From the NCBI GenBank assembly GCA_020746105.1, contig CM036636.1:6014001-6078000 (forward strand): 64,000 nucleotides of DNA, read 5' to 3'. The first letter of the stretch is position 1, and every line of letters begins with the position of its first letter. Source of the DNA: Trogon surrucura. Its lineage: Eukaryota > Chordata > Aves > Trogoniformes > Trogonidae. Shown here in pieces: positions 12,939 through 30,699 of the stretch. A program made the translations under genes and the position numbers. The notes below the pieces were generated by a model. The model was not told the origin of the DNA, ran no database searches, and was given only the letters and a program-made list of their open reading frames with translations.

Positions 12939-15900
12939 GTGAGTGAGGAGCTGAGTGTTTCTGTGTGAATACAAGTAACTCTGGCACTTCTGTTATCGGT
13001 GTCATTACACCTGCTACAATGGGGTGTAAAATGTTGCGGGCACTGGCATTCTATTTAAATTCTCAAGTTTTTGTTTCTCTCTGAGGGGTTTATCTAAGGC
13101 AAAACATTGCAGATAACGCCAGAGACAAGCCTTTTTCTGAATTCTGAACTGCTCTTGTTCTGTAGCATTTCCTCTCTCAACACTGAAACTGCTTCTAAGT
13201 GCCTGTTGTCAAAATTCTTCTGGCTGTCAGTTGGTTCTGTGCAGCTGGAAGCTTATAGTTTCTAGATTGAATTCATTTTGGTCTTAACATGGAGATCTGA
13301 GAAACTGTAGTCTTAATCTAGAACTACACACTTAAGCCTGCGTACTTCAGGCATACACGTGTGCCCTGTCAGCAGCCAGCTGGGGCCTCTATGTGTGGGG
13401 CTTTCACCTATGCTTGTGGTACTTTGCATTCCCAGAGAATACTCTACAGTTTGACCCTGTGAACGTGCAATTCTAGTGAGAAGTTGGATAGTGGCTTATG
13501 AAAACTGGTTCTTAAGCTGCCGTGTTCCCTAAGGGTGACTTTGGAGAGAGTTGAAGCAATTTTCTGCAGTGTCCTTACTCAGGGCTCCTTGAACTACACC
13601 AAGTTTATCAATTGGCAGTCGGTTAGATGTGAAAGTGTGAAGTGTGTCAGTTCCTTGGCTTTTAGAGGGGAGAAATATGATGAAACCTTGCTATGCCAAA
13701 GCATGATGGCTGTGGGTTTTCTTGTGTCATCCCAGATAGATAAAGTCTTAACCTTAATTGTTTAAGTCCAGGGCAGGTTAGAGGGGGTGACCAAATGTGT
13801 GATGGTGCCCGATTATCCCAAGTTGTTTCTTGGCTTGCGTTTGAGGGAATTCTGTTTGTTTAAAGCAAACTGTATCCATGTATTTTGTGAATCTGTTTTC
13901 CTGTGTTTGGGATTAAGGAGGTCAGCCTGTGACTGCACAGACTGATGTCCTGAGATGTGCTGAGCTGAACGGCTTGTTGAAGCTTTCATTCATTCTGTCT
14001 GCAAATTCCCAGGAGGCTCTATTTTTTTCTACTGGAGTTTATTACCACCTGAAGTTGCAAGAGGCTCTAGCATAACTACAAATTGCAGACAGATTTAATT
14101 AGTGGCTTCTGGTTTCTTCTGGGAACATGCAGTAGAATTGTCCTGGGTTTCACAGTCATGTATCAAGATCCTCAGTGCTGTTGACAAACAGTTTTCATAA
14201 CTGAACACTGTAAAATACTCCGTGAGAGGCAGACAGGGGAAATGTTCATAAATCAAGTATTTAATTGCTATTGCAGTTCCATGTTACACTATTATTTAGT
14301 CTGAAGACTCCAGCCAGCATTTTGAAATTAGCCTCTGAAGGTTGAAGTCTGCATTGTGCCACCGAAGCGTAACAGCAGACACGGAGCAGCTGTTCAGCTG
14401 TCCCAGTTTGATGGCTGCACCCGTTTGTATGGGTGGCTTAAGCTCTGGTAAACTTCATGATATGCACACATCATTTCCTAATAAGTTAAAAGGCAAAATA
14501 TTAGGGCAAGTGGAGCTGATATGGGTGATTTCTGAGCGTGGCATTAACCAAAGGTGAGGGAGTCTTAAAGATTCTTAAACAACTGTTCAGAACTTGTGTA
14601 ATTCTGTGCCATGTGTCTTCTGGAAACCTCCCTAGCGCAGCATCCCGAGCATTAATCTGCAGCGTATCCTCTGCAGTCTTGGGGTGGAATGTCTCTTGCA
14701 TGAAAAGGAGTTAGAGACAGCTCTGTTTTCTGCAGCACAGAATTTATCTCTGGAAGAAAAGGCAGGAGCAGCCTTTGCTCTGGTGTGTTCCAAAGCAAAA
14801 GGCGGTGAGGAGCCAGAGCAGCCGCTGAGCTGTCTGTATCCCCTGCAGGTGCCTGGCCAAGGTGCCCGATTCTTATAGTAAACAGTGAGAGCAAGAAACA
14901 CAAGGACTGTTAGGGCAAGGCCAGGAATTCTCGGGTGTCCTCTCCTAGTGCAGCAGTCTTAGCAAATAAAGACTTGTGGAGCTGGCTGGCACTAGGGTAC
15001 CCTTCTGGGAAGCAGACTCTGTTATAGCACATTGCTTCCTTCCGAAACCAATCCTTGTCCCTTAAATAACACTATTATTTTCAGGAGTTTGTGATCATTT
15101 GATTGTGTGTTGCTGTTTGCAAAACATTTGACAGTAACAATGTAACAATGGCTGAATTGAACTGACTTTAATTGGTCTGAACTCGGCTTTTCCTTGGATT
15201 CCATCTCGTTCAGAACCGGTTACAGTCTAATTTAGCCATGAACGATGTCATGCGTACTTTAGGTTTTAAAAAGGACACAGTTACATTTAAAGGCAAATGA
15301 TAACCTCCAAGATGAGACTTTGTATTAAGAGGAGAATACTGAATTGCTGTGTTTAGTTCAAAGCCTAGTGTTTGTTAAGCCATATTGTTTTCCTAGAAAT
15401 TCCTTAGGAAGACTGGGCTATTAAAAGGCTTTAACAGAAATAAGCCTTCTTTAAATTAGTGATTTCCTGGATACGTGAAGGTGGTGGTGGGAAAGGTAGT
15501 GATTGGTGACATTTTTTTGTTGTTGCATTTTGACACTGTTAAACACACAAACCAACACTGCTTTGGAGCCTAGAAAGAATTTGCAACATTTCAAAGCCCT
15601 ACAGAAGTGATGGAAGAATAATACCAGTTTTGGGGGCCTGGATATCATACCCACATAGCCTCTGCTCTTATTACAGCAAAATTAGAAGTCCTGGCTAAGT
15701 CTTTGTGATATTCAGTATGATACCAATTCTACAGTGGCTACTTAAAGCAAAGGAACTAGGATCTAGTGATGGTATAAAAGGTTTGGGATGGGAAGAATCT
15801 AATACTGATGGGAGCACGGGCCACATGTGAGCGAGTTTCTGGTCTTCTAATCCTGTCCTTGATGATGTCTTTGCTTTAGTCGCCATCACAGGTGATCTTT

Positions 15901-16411
15901 TCTAACTAATGCAACTGAGTGTCTGAAAGAGGAATCCGTACAATCATGGCCTAGTGACTTTTACTTTGGGAGCAGTCCTTATGGTGGAAAAAGAAGCTGA
16001 GTCAATGGAGAAGTGGATGGTTGAGAACAAGTGCTCTGTGAACCTCGAAGGATTCTCCGAGCTTGTTGGTCTCTTATGAGTATGTGCCCGTGTTTGCTGG
16101 TGACTTTGCCTATGAATGATTTTCTTTTTTTTCAGATTGAGAGTCTCCCACCAGAGCTGTTCCAGTGCAGGAAGCTGAGAACCTTGAACCTGGGAAACAA
16201 TGTGCTGCAGTCCCTTCCGTCACGGGTTGGAGAGCTGACAAATCTGTCGCAGATAGAGCTACGAGGGAACCGCTTGGAGTGCCTGCCTGTGGAGCTGGGA
16301 GAGTGTCCTCTGCTGAAACGCAGTGGGCTTGTGGTAGAGGAGGACTTGTTCAACACACTGCCCTTGGAAGTCAAAGAACGGCTCTGGAGGGCAGACAAAG
16401 AGCAAGCTTGA
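10782..16411 (+). CDS. LRRC8A: LRRC8A, essential subunit of the volume-regulated anion channel (VRAC)
   Basis: The coding sequence is 10782-12938 joined to 16136-16411, giving 719 + 91 = 810 residues, the same length as human LRRC8A and almost colinear with it. LRRC8A (SWELL1) assembles with LRRC8B-E into hexameric plasma-membrane channels that release chloride and osmolytes on cell swelling. The N-terminal half is the pannexin-like channel domain with four membrane spans (roughly 23-48, 118-145, 260-285 and 312-340). The extracellular cysteines C54, C57, C65, C113, C295 and C310 are all present, as is the pore arginine R103. N-X-S/T sequons occur at N66 and N83. From about residue 400 to the end are leucine-rich repeats on the cytoplasmic side. 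The start ATG follows a splice acceptor by seven bases and encodes the family's MIPVTELRYF. Intron phase at the junction is 0 (after R719). Confidence 0.98.
12939..16135 (+). other. LRRC8A: LRRC8A intron between the two coding exons
   Basis: A 3.2-kb phase-0 intron with GTGAGT donor and TTTTTTTTCAG acceptor. No second gene, RNA gene or clear repeat is recognisable in it. The open frames present are short and unsupported. Confidence 0.9.
16136..16411 (+). CDS. LRRC8A: LRRC8A terminal coding exon (residues 720-810)
   Basis: Encodes the final leucine-rich repeats (motifs such as LRTLNLGNNVLQSLP and LSQIELRGNRLECLP) and the conserved C-terminus ending WRADKEQA, followed by TGA at 16409-16411. 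The frame and length match human LRRC8A to the last residue. Confidence 0.97.
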   Translation: MESLPPELFQCRKLRTLNLGNNVLQSLPSRVGELTNLSQIELRGNRLECLPVELGECPLLKRSGLVVEEDLFNTLPLEVKERLWRADKEQA

Positions 16412-16648
16412 ACCCCTGGAAAAAGGGAAAAGCCTCTGACCAACTAGAAGGAAACAAAAGGCCATTCCAGTCCCCTTTTCCCCAGATCCTCCCCTTTCTC
16501 CCCTCTGATCACTACCAGACTAGCCAAGGAGTTCCGAACAAACATGACTCTGAGGTGGCTTCTTGCCTCAGACGCAGGAAGGGGGAAGCTCGGGATCAGG
16601 ATGAGGATCAAGACAGATTAGTCGCCCTCTGAGCGAGGGCCAGTGAGA

Positions 16649-16654
16649 ATAAAA
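16649..16654 (+). terminator. LRRC8A: Possible early poly(A) signal of LRRC8A
   Basis: AATAAA 238 bases after the stop codon, followed within 20 bases by a GT-rich stretch. Use would give a short 3' UTR isoform. Transcript data would be needed to prove it. Confidence 0.35.
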
Positions 16655-18250
16655 GGTGTTGCTGTTCTGGAGAGGATGTGGGTTGAGGTGGATGGTCCTG
16701 CTGAGAAGAAATGACCTTTGAATGGAGGAGAAAATGAAATGTGGGGTTTGCTGCACTGCTCCCAGTGGGGCTTATATGTGTCAGGGACTGAGACAGTCCA
16801 GGGTACTGCGAGCAAAAATCAGGAGAGTAGGAAACCGCTTGAACTTTCATCTCTGTGACACCTGGTACTCTCCTCCTCTGACTTGGAGATTCAGTGAGGC
16901 CCCCGGTGGAGTTGGGTAGGACACAGACAGCTGATCTTATCTAGATGCTGACATTAAGATTTGGGGGATACACTTAGACATCAGCTTGAATGCAGAATAA
17001 TTTTTATTTTTTTTTACCAATTATCTTTTCCCTTTGCACTCCACACCTCCTCTGGCTCTGGAGAAGGAACCAAACCCCCCCCAAATTCTATCTGCTCATT
17101 AAAGGCTGCACTATTTTAACAGTTCCAAATCACTTGTGCTGATGAGTAGATCACGTAGCATCCTTCTCCAGCTAATGTGCTGGAGGCACTAACTGACACA
17201 ATTCCAGAGCTTTAGCCTGTTTTGAAATGGATGGTTATAATACAAGTGGGAGAAAGATCTGGATAAAAGACAGTCAGACTGTCTAATCTACTCCCCCAGA
17301 AGCATTGAGTTACTTCAGGATCTGGCTTTTAAAGTTTTTTTTTTTAAGCTACTTTTAAATTTTCTGGTGTCTTCACATATCAAATATGAACATGCAATGG
17401 GCCAGTGTGTCGGGGTGTCTCCTGGGGTTGGTGGTGTTAGTCAAGAGGAACGCTCAGGTTTCCTTTGCACCTCTTGCCCCCGATGCCTCATTAAGTTGTT
17501 AGATGCTTTGCCAGTGTTTTTCATGAATGCAGTCTACAGAGCTGCTTGTCTGTTTTCTGTTGTCCTCCTCACTTTAACAGCTGTCAGACACCTCTTGACC
17601 TAAAAAAGAGGCTAATGCTGGTTGAACTTGGTGCTGGAAAAGAAACCTGTCCTATTTCTTCCCCTTTTCATTCTCTCAGTGTTAAGGAGCAGTATGACAA
17701 TCCTCTGTGGACTGAGCTCCTCTACAGCCCTGGGACAGAGCAGTCTTTACTGAAACAAGTCTGACCTGTTTGGTATTTGACAAAAAAATCCCCAACATTC
17801 TGCACTGGCAGAGGTAGATAACTTGTAATAGCTACTGATAATCATGTCCTTAAGGTGGGGTAGTTAAGGTGTGCCTGCAACATACCCTAAGTCGGCTCTT
17901 TTCCGTCAGAAGGAAGAGGAGGCTCAAGGACCCACAGGTCCTGGTTGTGACACCCTGTGTCAGACCGACAGGTTGGCTCCAGGGCGGAGCGCTGCAGGCT
18001 GAGGCACAAGAAGTTCGGAGGCCTCCCGTGCGTACAAGGGGGGAAGCAGCAGCATCTCCAGAGTTCTTCTGGCAAGCTGCCAGCGAGTGCCGTGGCTTTA
18101 GCAAATAATGGCCATGCCTGGGCTGCTGGGGCAATAAGGCACGCCGTGGCTTTCTTCATCAGATGTAAGATATGAAATATATACACTAAACACGCTGAAA
18201 TGATGAACAATGTTAACTGGGCTCTGAATTTGTTGATGTTCAGATGCTTA

Positions 18251-18256
18251 AATAAA
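18251..18256 (+). terminator. LRRC8A: Likely poly(A) signal of LRRC8A
   Basis: AATAAA followed shortly by ATTAAA at 18262-18267 and a T-rich stretch, about 1.84 kb after the LRRC8A stop codon. It is the best candidate for the main end of the transcript. Confidence 0.5.
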
Positions 18257-18275
18257 GCTACATTAAAATCCAGGA

Positions 18276-21200
18276 GATCTGTTTATAAAGCTGCTTTTAA
18301 GAAAGATGTAAATTCTGCCTCCTTTAGTCCATTCATTATGAAAAGTTTAAGCAGTCCAGGGAATAATGTAATTAAATCTCTTTGGAAGGTGAGGCACTGT
18401 AAAAGCTCTTCTTGTTTCTAACAGGGTTAGTGTCTTGAAATTGTGTTTGAGTTGGGGCCGCTGCTGAAAGGATGGGGAAGTGTCGATGCCGATGCCTTTT
18501 GGATTGTACTTGTCCTGTTTGCACAAGTGTTTTGGATCAACAGAGAGGGCAGAAATTGTTTGGTGGGCTTAATGCTTCTTAAGTAAACAGGAGTGGCTTC
18601 AGGCTAATACAGTCAGTTCCTTGTGGTGGGTGTGGGCGCTGTTTGGGTTGAGAAGGAAATGGGTTTTTTGTTTTTTCCTTACTCTGTGCTGAGAGATCGT
18701 GCTGGAGAATAATGGCTGCTGAGTAGAGGCTTGAACTCTCTATTCAAGGCCACCGAGTGACGGGTTTATAACATGTATTTTAGACTAGGCAGGGCTGAAA
18801 GGGCAAAGTACCTCACAGGATTTCCACCCAGCTTACAGGAGCAGAGAGATTCCTTCTGTAGGTCTAGATCATTGTAGCGTGCTTTGACTTGATTCCTGTT
18901 GTGGTCTTAGCTACACAAATGAAACTTTACACTGCTATGTTAGAAGTTTTTACAAGCACCTCCTGGAAGTGTGCTGCAGTGCTGCTAGAAGCTTGCAAGC
19001 CTCCTGAAGTGTCGTGTAGCTCAGTGCTGAGTCCCCAGGCAAGTGGGCAGTAGGCAATTCTGCTACAATTCTGCTAGATTGCTCTAACTTCTGATCGAAG
19101 AAGAGCTGTACTCCTGCTGCTTGCTGAGTAGAGACCGCCCTACGCCTGAGGTCTGCAAAGCAACTGTAAGACAGGCCAGTATTGATCGTGCATGAGGACC
19201 CTAGCTTTTTGCTGCTCTTGCAATATTCTAAGCACAGCTTTTTTGGATCCTGGCTGCTAGGGCTTGAAAACTTCCCATTTGGCAAAACTGGGTTGAGCAA
19301 TGTGATAACTTCTTGTACCAGAAACACAGGTGGCACAAAGATACATGGCCACTCTGGAAAGACAGCAATACGTATTATTCACTCCTGATATGTGCTTCTT
19401 GGTCTTCCCTCAAATAGATACCGATTCCAGAGTATCGGTCTCGTATGATGAGACAGAAGAAACTTTAAAGCTTCAAGGATAGGGTCTGAACCGTGAGGTC
19501 CTGAGCATGTTTACTGCTCGGGACTCCTGCAAAACTCAACCCACAGCAGAGTGAGTCACCCGCTTCCCATACTTGTCTGGATTGCTCAGACTCTGAGGGA
19601 TGAGCTTGCATCAACAATCACTTGCAGGTATTCAATCAGTATATATTATATATTATTTTCCTTTGAGTTTCCATCAAACAGAAGTGTAAGGGTTTTATTT
19701 TTGACACGGATCTTGTGCATTCAGTAAAAAGTTCAACTTAAGCAAAAGATCAACAGTCCGGTCAGTTCTTTTTTTCCTGACAGGTTTTTCAAAGCACTCT
19801 GGTAGTAGCAAACCAGGTTATGAGCTGCCAAATTACACAACAACTTGAATTAAACCCAACTGTTTCCTTAATAGCACTTCTGAGCTGAAGGAGCCCCTGT
19901 AGATCACAAGCATACTCATCCCATGGTAGGACTGAAGGTTAGTAAAATGGCATTTCTGAAATACCCCAAAACGTCCTAAGTTGCAACTAATTCTTTTGAA
20001 CCGGATGGAAGGCGAGGAAAAACAGATCTATTACATGTGTTAGATCTTGCTGTATCTCTGAAACTATGCACTGAAATGTTAGCTGAAGTTGTTCTTTGTT
20101 TGAGATTGTTTTTTTGATTTTATTAGTTGGTCCCCAGTGAATTCAGCAGCTGGAATTAATTTACTCTGCCAGTCTCAAAGGTTAAATAGCTGTTACAGGT
20201 GTCTTCCATGATGTGGTGTTCTTTGGTATTAATTGTCACTTCCTGAGAATATCCTACCTCATTTTTTATTTTTTCTTATTACCATTTATACACTCCATTT
20301 AGCTCACTTCATTTAATTAAAGTTCTTGATGTTCATTACCATAAATAGTATTAAGTGGCTTTCTGTTGCTGAACCACACTGAGGTCTTTTTTTTTTTTTC
20401 TCTTTTTTTTCTCCCTTCTCTCACAAATGATTCTAGGAATTTTGAGAACAGTAACACATTCTTTACAGAGGATGAGGTGTATGGAAAATATTTTCAAATA
20501 TTATTGATTCAACAGCTGTGACATTGTGTTTCGTTTCCTTACCTTTTTCTGCTTTGGAAAAGGCCTCACATGGTTTGAATTCTTTGGATTTTTTTATTTT
20601 ATTAGTCTTCATTCAGGAGAGGAGTAACTTTTTTTTCCTCTCATTAATAGCTGCGCCTTCTCTAGAGATACATTAATGTATCTTCTTCCACAGAGGCACT
20701 TGCTCCCTCAAATGTTTGTAATAGTCTCTGCCCGGAGACATCTGTTCCCTCTGTTTCTTTTTTCTTTCAACCATGGAGAGATTCTGAACTTCTGGTGTGA
20801 CTTCCCGCTGACCAACAGTATTGTCATACCGTAAACAGCAGAGTCATCCACCCTGACATGTTACCCAAGGTAAGGCTGTGTGAATGCTAACTAGCAAAGC
20901 TCATGTTTAAACTTCACTTTTTTTTTTTTTACTCCCCTCCACTCCTTGTTGCATTTTAGATGGAAAATTTTTTTCCCCACTGTTTGGCCACACAGTGGAA
21001 CCTGTAATTTTACGACGCAGATGCCGGAACAGGGTGAGTTTTGTGTCCTGCCCGCATTCTAACAGCGCATGAAGCGGAACTGGACGAGAGTATTGTTTGA
21101 CTGAGACCTTTTTCCCTCCAGCAGCAGGGGTAGGTTAATATTCAATTTCTTTGGCAGCATGAAGTTCTCCAGGAATCTCATCTCTGAAATCTTTTTTCAA

Positions 21201-24200
21201 AAGTAGCTGTACTTGAATTGCTGGACCCCAATGGCTAATGTGTCTGAATTCACACAAAGAAAGGCTTAATTTAGCATTTCTGGAATTACCCTTCCCTCTG
21301 TCTCCTTTAAAGGGATTTTATTGAACAATGGGGCAATTTTTTTTCTAGAGGAGGCTTAATGAGAAGGGGGCTAATGAGGCTGAGTCATCTTTTACAGTTG
21401 ACAGATGTGTCCATTTAAGTAAGACACTACTCATGGCTTAAACATTGTTCACTCCCATTTCATAAATGCATGAGCAGGGCTGTGGTTTGGCATCCGAGAC
21501 CTGCGACTTGATGGAACATTTCAAAATCATGACATTAGCTTTGTATGTGGGATTGTTTGGGCAGCTGATCGACAGCACCTCCACCTTACGCACTGAAGGC
21601 TGCTATTGTTTTCTCTGAAAGACTTGTAAGACTGGACACTTTAACAGAATAAAAGTTTTAATTTTTAATTTGCATTTTCCTTTTATGTCTGCGTTCGTTT
21701 AAGATTTCTATAGGCAAAGGCACTTAGCCTTTCACCACCTTGCTTTTCAGAAGACGGGTATCACTTCCAGATATTGTGTAGGGTTATTTTGTGTTTTGTT
21801 TTTACTCATCACATGAGTCCATTGTGGATTACGTGGATTATCCTTGTGGATTATGACATTCCTTTATAAATAAGCAAAAAGATGGACAGTGAAAGAGGTT
21901 CTGCTCAGTGACAAGCCTTACATGTTTCACCATCACTTCAACAAATGTCTGAAGCTGTTTACGTTGCTAAATATAAGACTGTTGGTGGGAGTATTGTCTG
22001 TGTAGACCTGTAAAAGGACATTTGGGTTTTCGAAATGTATATTGTGCTCTCCTTCCCTAGGAAAGGGATGAGCACTGGAGTCAGGGGAGAAAACTGCCTG
22101 TTGCCATAGGAATAATGTCTTTAGCCAGCTGCTGGTAACAACTTATTTAAATGTTTCCTAGCTGTCTGCCTGCTCCGTGTGCTACCTTTTCAACTGAAAA
22201 TGCTGGCAGATACTGTCTCTTCTAGCTGAGCATGCTCACGATGTGTGACAGAGAACCGGCCCGTGACTTTCAAAGACAGTTTGAGTTTGTGCAGCTCCTT
22301 TGTTATATAGAAAGGTATTTCTCTTGCCTTCCCTTAGTCCCAAACTACTCAACCACAGTGACATTGTCTACACTTCAGTGATGGAAAATGTGAGCAGGCT
22401 GAAATGGTAGAAGATGGCTGTCTGTGATGCTGCTTATTTGCTTTGAGTTTTAGTGAAATGCTTAGCAAGGCTGAACCAAGAAAGGATAAAATGGCCCTTG
22501 TCATCTGAGGCTCGCTTGGGCCACAGCTCCTCTTGGCAAGGATTTACCAGCTCTGAATCGCTGAGCAAAAGGAAAAAAATGAAAGGTACCATCAAAGAAA
22601 AGTGGTGTTTGCTGGATTCTTGCAAGACTTTAATACAGTGATGGGAAAAGATCCCAAGGGTAAAGAACTGATCTTTCTTTGTTGGAAAGACTTTTGATCC
22701 TGGTAATTCCAACTTTTCTATGTAGCTCACTGAAAAACAAAGTAAAGATGCGATACAAACAGCTGGAACCTTTAGTCCTCCTGCCCTATAAGATTTTTAC
22801 CTTGCTGATTTTTGAAGAAAGTAATCACCTTGTTTCATATGTTGATGACAACAGAATTCTCTTGATGGAAAATTGCATTTCCGAGGCTTCTGATAATGTG
22901 AAAGAAAGGACAGTTAATACAAGGAAAACAAAATGTCCTTTTTAGTACTAATATACTATTTAATACAATTTAAATACTCATCGTGGTTATTATTGTGCTT
23001 CTGCTCCTTGTTTCTCATTAAATATTCTATCACTTATTGCCGATCACATTGAAGACTTCGGGAGAGGGGAGAGGAGAGTAAGAGATCTGGCTGAAATTTT
23101 TGCTTACCCAGTAACCCTGGCAGCTCCGGTGGCAGCAGTCTTGGTGAGCGCCGAGCTGCTTAAACCGGCTCTGGAGAACTGGTAAGCTGGCCTGGCTCCA
23201 AATGGTTTTAATAGGAGCTGTTATTGAGGAGGAAATGAGGATAATGGTGTCAGTCAAAAAGTCATTTGAGGCACTTAGGCTTTGTCTGCCTGCAGCGTTG
23301 CCCATCTTCCAGGTGCCACTTGCTCCTGTACCTCACGTACAGACACAGGATGGGCTTTGGCAGCCTCCAATGGAGTTTGCTTCAAGTCCAATTTTCATGT
23401 TGGTCTGGAAAGAGAAAATGTTGTGTAATAACCTGCAAAAGAGCTCTTGGAATGGGAGGAAGGGAAGGAAAAAGGGATCATTTCCCAGTTTTGTCTGAGT
23501 ACTTTCTACCTTCCTTATTTAAACTTACTGGAAGAGAAGGTATTTACAAGGATGACATCCTTTGACTTTTTTTGGACATTATGTGACGGGGGTGGTTTTC
23601 CTCTTGCTGAAAAAGTCTTTTCTAAGCCTCAGTTTGTGGCCGTGTCTGCAGTGGGAAAGAACTGGAGGACTCCCAAGGACAGACGCTGATGAACGCTCCT
23701 GTAACCAAGAGGGGTTGCCTCTCCTGGTTCACGGAACCGTTCTCTTGTCACACTTGCCGTGTCGTGTGCTGCGAGCTGCTGTTGGTTCGGCTCGAAACAG
23801 CCCAGGGAACAGGAAAGCTGTGGCTCACCCTCATGTGTACAAACTAAGACAGCTTCTGAAGTCATCGTGTAAGGTGGGGAGGGGAGGAGATGTTGTGCTA
23901 GAATCAGAAAATGACTGGCAATGAGAAATACATGACATTACAAATGGCAGAGGAAACACCAGGATGGATCAAGGAGTGTCACGGGAGCGTGTGTAGAAGG
24001 TGATTCTTGAAGATTCCTGCCTCCCAGAGAAGGGTGAGGTGGATCCTCACAAGATCACTTCCAGGCAATAGTTAATAGCTACAGCAGGGGTTTTCCCCAC
24101 TGGCTACACATCCTCCTTAAAAATATTTCAGCTCCATCAGTTGGTGAGAGTCTGTTAACAGGAAGGAGGAACTCTTTATTTTTTCGACTTTTGCAGTGTT

Positions 24201-25250
24201 GGAGGCAGGTTATTTCCCTTCCACAGCTGTTGCCTACTGATCAAAGTCTCTGGCAAAATTCAGCTTTTTCAACTACCTGATTCATATCCTCTTGTGTGGA
24301 GAAAAGCTTGAAAACGAGCTGTAATGTCTCAGAAAGACATTCTCTCCAGTTCAAATGTGGAGAGAAAACAAAAAAAAGATGACTCTCTGATAGACAACTT
24401 CATTTTTTTCAAACAACATCTCTTTAAGGTGGATTATTCAGTTGCTAGCACGTATGTTTGGGAATGAATAAACACCTTCCCATGAGCATTTTGCACTCCC
24501 TTTTGTTGGGTTTTCTTTTGACTAGGCGAGTGCTGTGTAAAACTGCTCTCATGATGTTATTTCTTTGTGGCGTGCTGCTGAAAGGATGTTTTCCGTGCCT
24601 TTTTTTTTTTTTTTTGCCTTCTCTGGAGTGAAAAATCTTTCCCCAGGGATTCCCTGCAATGGGAGGGATGTGTTGGCCAGGAGCGCCACCGCCGGGCTGC
24701 CTTCTCTTCTCTACTCTTCTGCCTTTCAGATGTAGTTTCTGCATTTTTCTCTCTCTGGTTTGAGCTGTGGCTTTGGGATCGCCTGTTTACAGACGTATTT
24801 GGATCTCCGGGAAAGAGAACTGAGCAAGTGAAGGTGTGCATTGCTGAAGAGCAGCTGTGAATGAAAATAGCAGATAGATTCTCTATGAACTATACCAAAC
24901 CCTTAGTAACAGCTGTAGCTTTAACACCCTTTAGTCTGACACTTGGCTTCTCCTGGGTCGCTGGAGTCCCCCTGAGGTGCTCAAGTGCCAGCAGGACTTG
25001 CTGACTGAGCAAAAAAGGCTCTGCAGGAGCCTGAATTGCTACTTTTAATTGGTTTCAAAATTTGTAAATCTTTTAATCCGACTTTAATCTTATCCCCCTT
25101 ATTTTATTTCATGCTGTTCTTATCTTAACTGCTCTATTTTATTTTTTTTTTTAATCTGGGTCATAAATTAAAGCAGTGATCCCTCCTGGGAGTTAAGAAG
25201 TAAATCGAGTTTGTGATCGCACTCGTGTAGAATGCTTTTGTACGCTTCGT
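18276..25250. other. Intergenic region LRRC8A-PHYHD1
   Basis: About 7 kb with no recognisable coding exon, RNA gene or transposon. The middle part (about 19390-22430) is AT-rich and dense in stops in all frames, with T-rich tracts near 20389-20420 and an isolated AATAAA at 21649-21654. It may contain regulatory elements, untranslated exons of PHYHD1 or a non-coding transcript, but nothing in the sequence proves any of these. Confidence 0.6.
21824..21853. repeat. Short GTGGATTA direct repeats
   Basis: The octamer GTGGATTA occurs three times at 21824, 21833 and 21846, separated by one and five bases. It is a tiny local duplication of unknown significance; as TAATCCAC on the other strand it resembles homeodomain (K50-type) TAATCC sites, but that is only inference. 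Confidence 0.5.
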
Positions 25251-25495
25251 GTTAGCACCGAGAGCCAAAACAAAACTCTGCAGCTCCGAGTGTCCTCGCC
25301 AAGAACAAATTACCAGAGATCCGAACAAAATTCCTCGAGAGGCAGCTCGGCTGGCTGCGCGGCTGTCCGGCTGCCCAGTACTTGCTGTCATCACGCGCTG
25401 AGAAAAGGATCACGTGAAGAGGCGGGGAGTCTGCCCTGCAGAGCCTGGGTGGCTTCGTGGTGTTGCTGGTGAGATCCTGGGAGCTTCCGCCCCCG
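25250..25495 (+). promoter_or_regulatory. PHYHD1: Putative PHYHD1 promoter and 5' UTR
   Basis: The 250 bases before the PHYHD1 start codon are richer in GC and CG than the upstream sequence. They include a CACGTG E-box at 25411-25416 and a GC-box-like GGCGGGG just after it. The start-site position is not visible. A GTGAGA donor-like sequence near 25468 could allow a spliced leader, but the ATG-containing exon is contiguous with this block. Confidence 0.45.

Positions 25496-30699
<5,204 letters not shown>

Larger units (their letters stand above)
16412..18275 (+). other. LRRC8A: LRRC8A 3' UTR (extent estimated)
   Basis: Sequence after the stop codon has no further coding homology. Two AATAAA hexamers are plausible polyadenylation signals: an early one at 16649-16654 with a GT-rich stretch after it, and a late one at 18251-18256 followed by ATTAAA at 18262. 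A 3' UTR of about 1.8 kb to the later signal is my preferred end. The exact cleavage site is inferred. Confidence 0.5.

Noticed and set aside
14147..14170. TGTCCTGGGTTTCA word resembling an avian LTR start
   Set aside because: Only about 14 bases match and nothing LTR-like follows, so chance is the better explanation.
16165..16632. 155-codon frame overlapping the last LRRC8A exon
   Set aside because: It is the +1 shadow frame of the terminal exon running into the 3' UTR.
23202..23924. Cluster of plus-strand frames of about 80-120 codons in the intergenic region
   Set aside because: Overlapping frames in different phases with no conserved motif; expected by chance.
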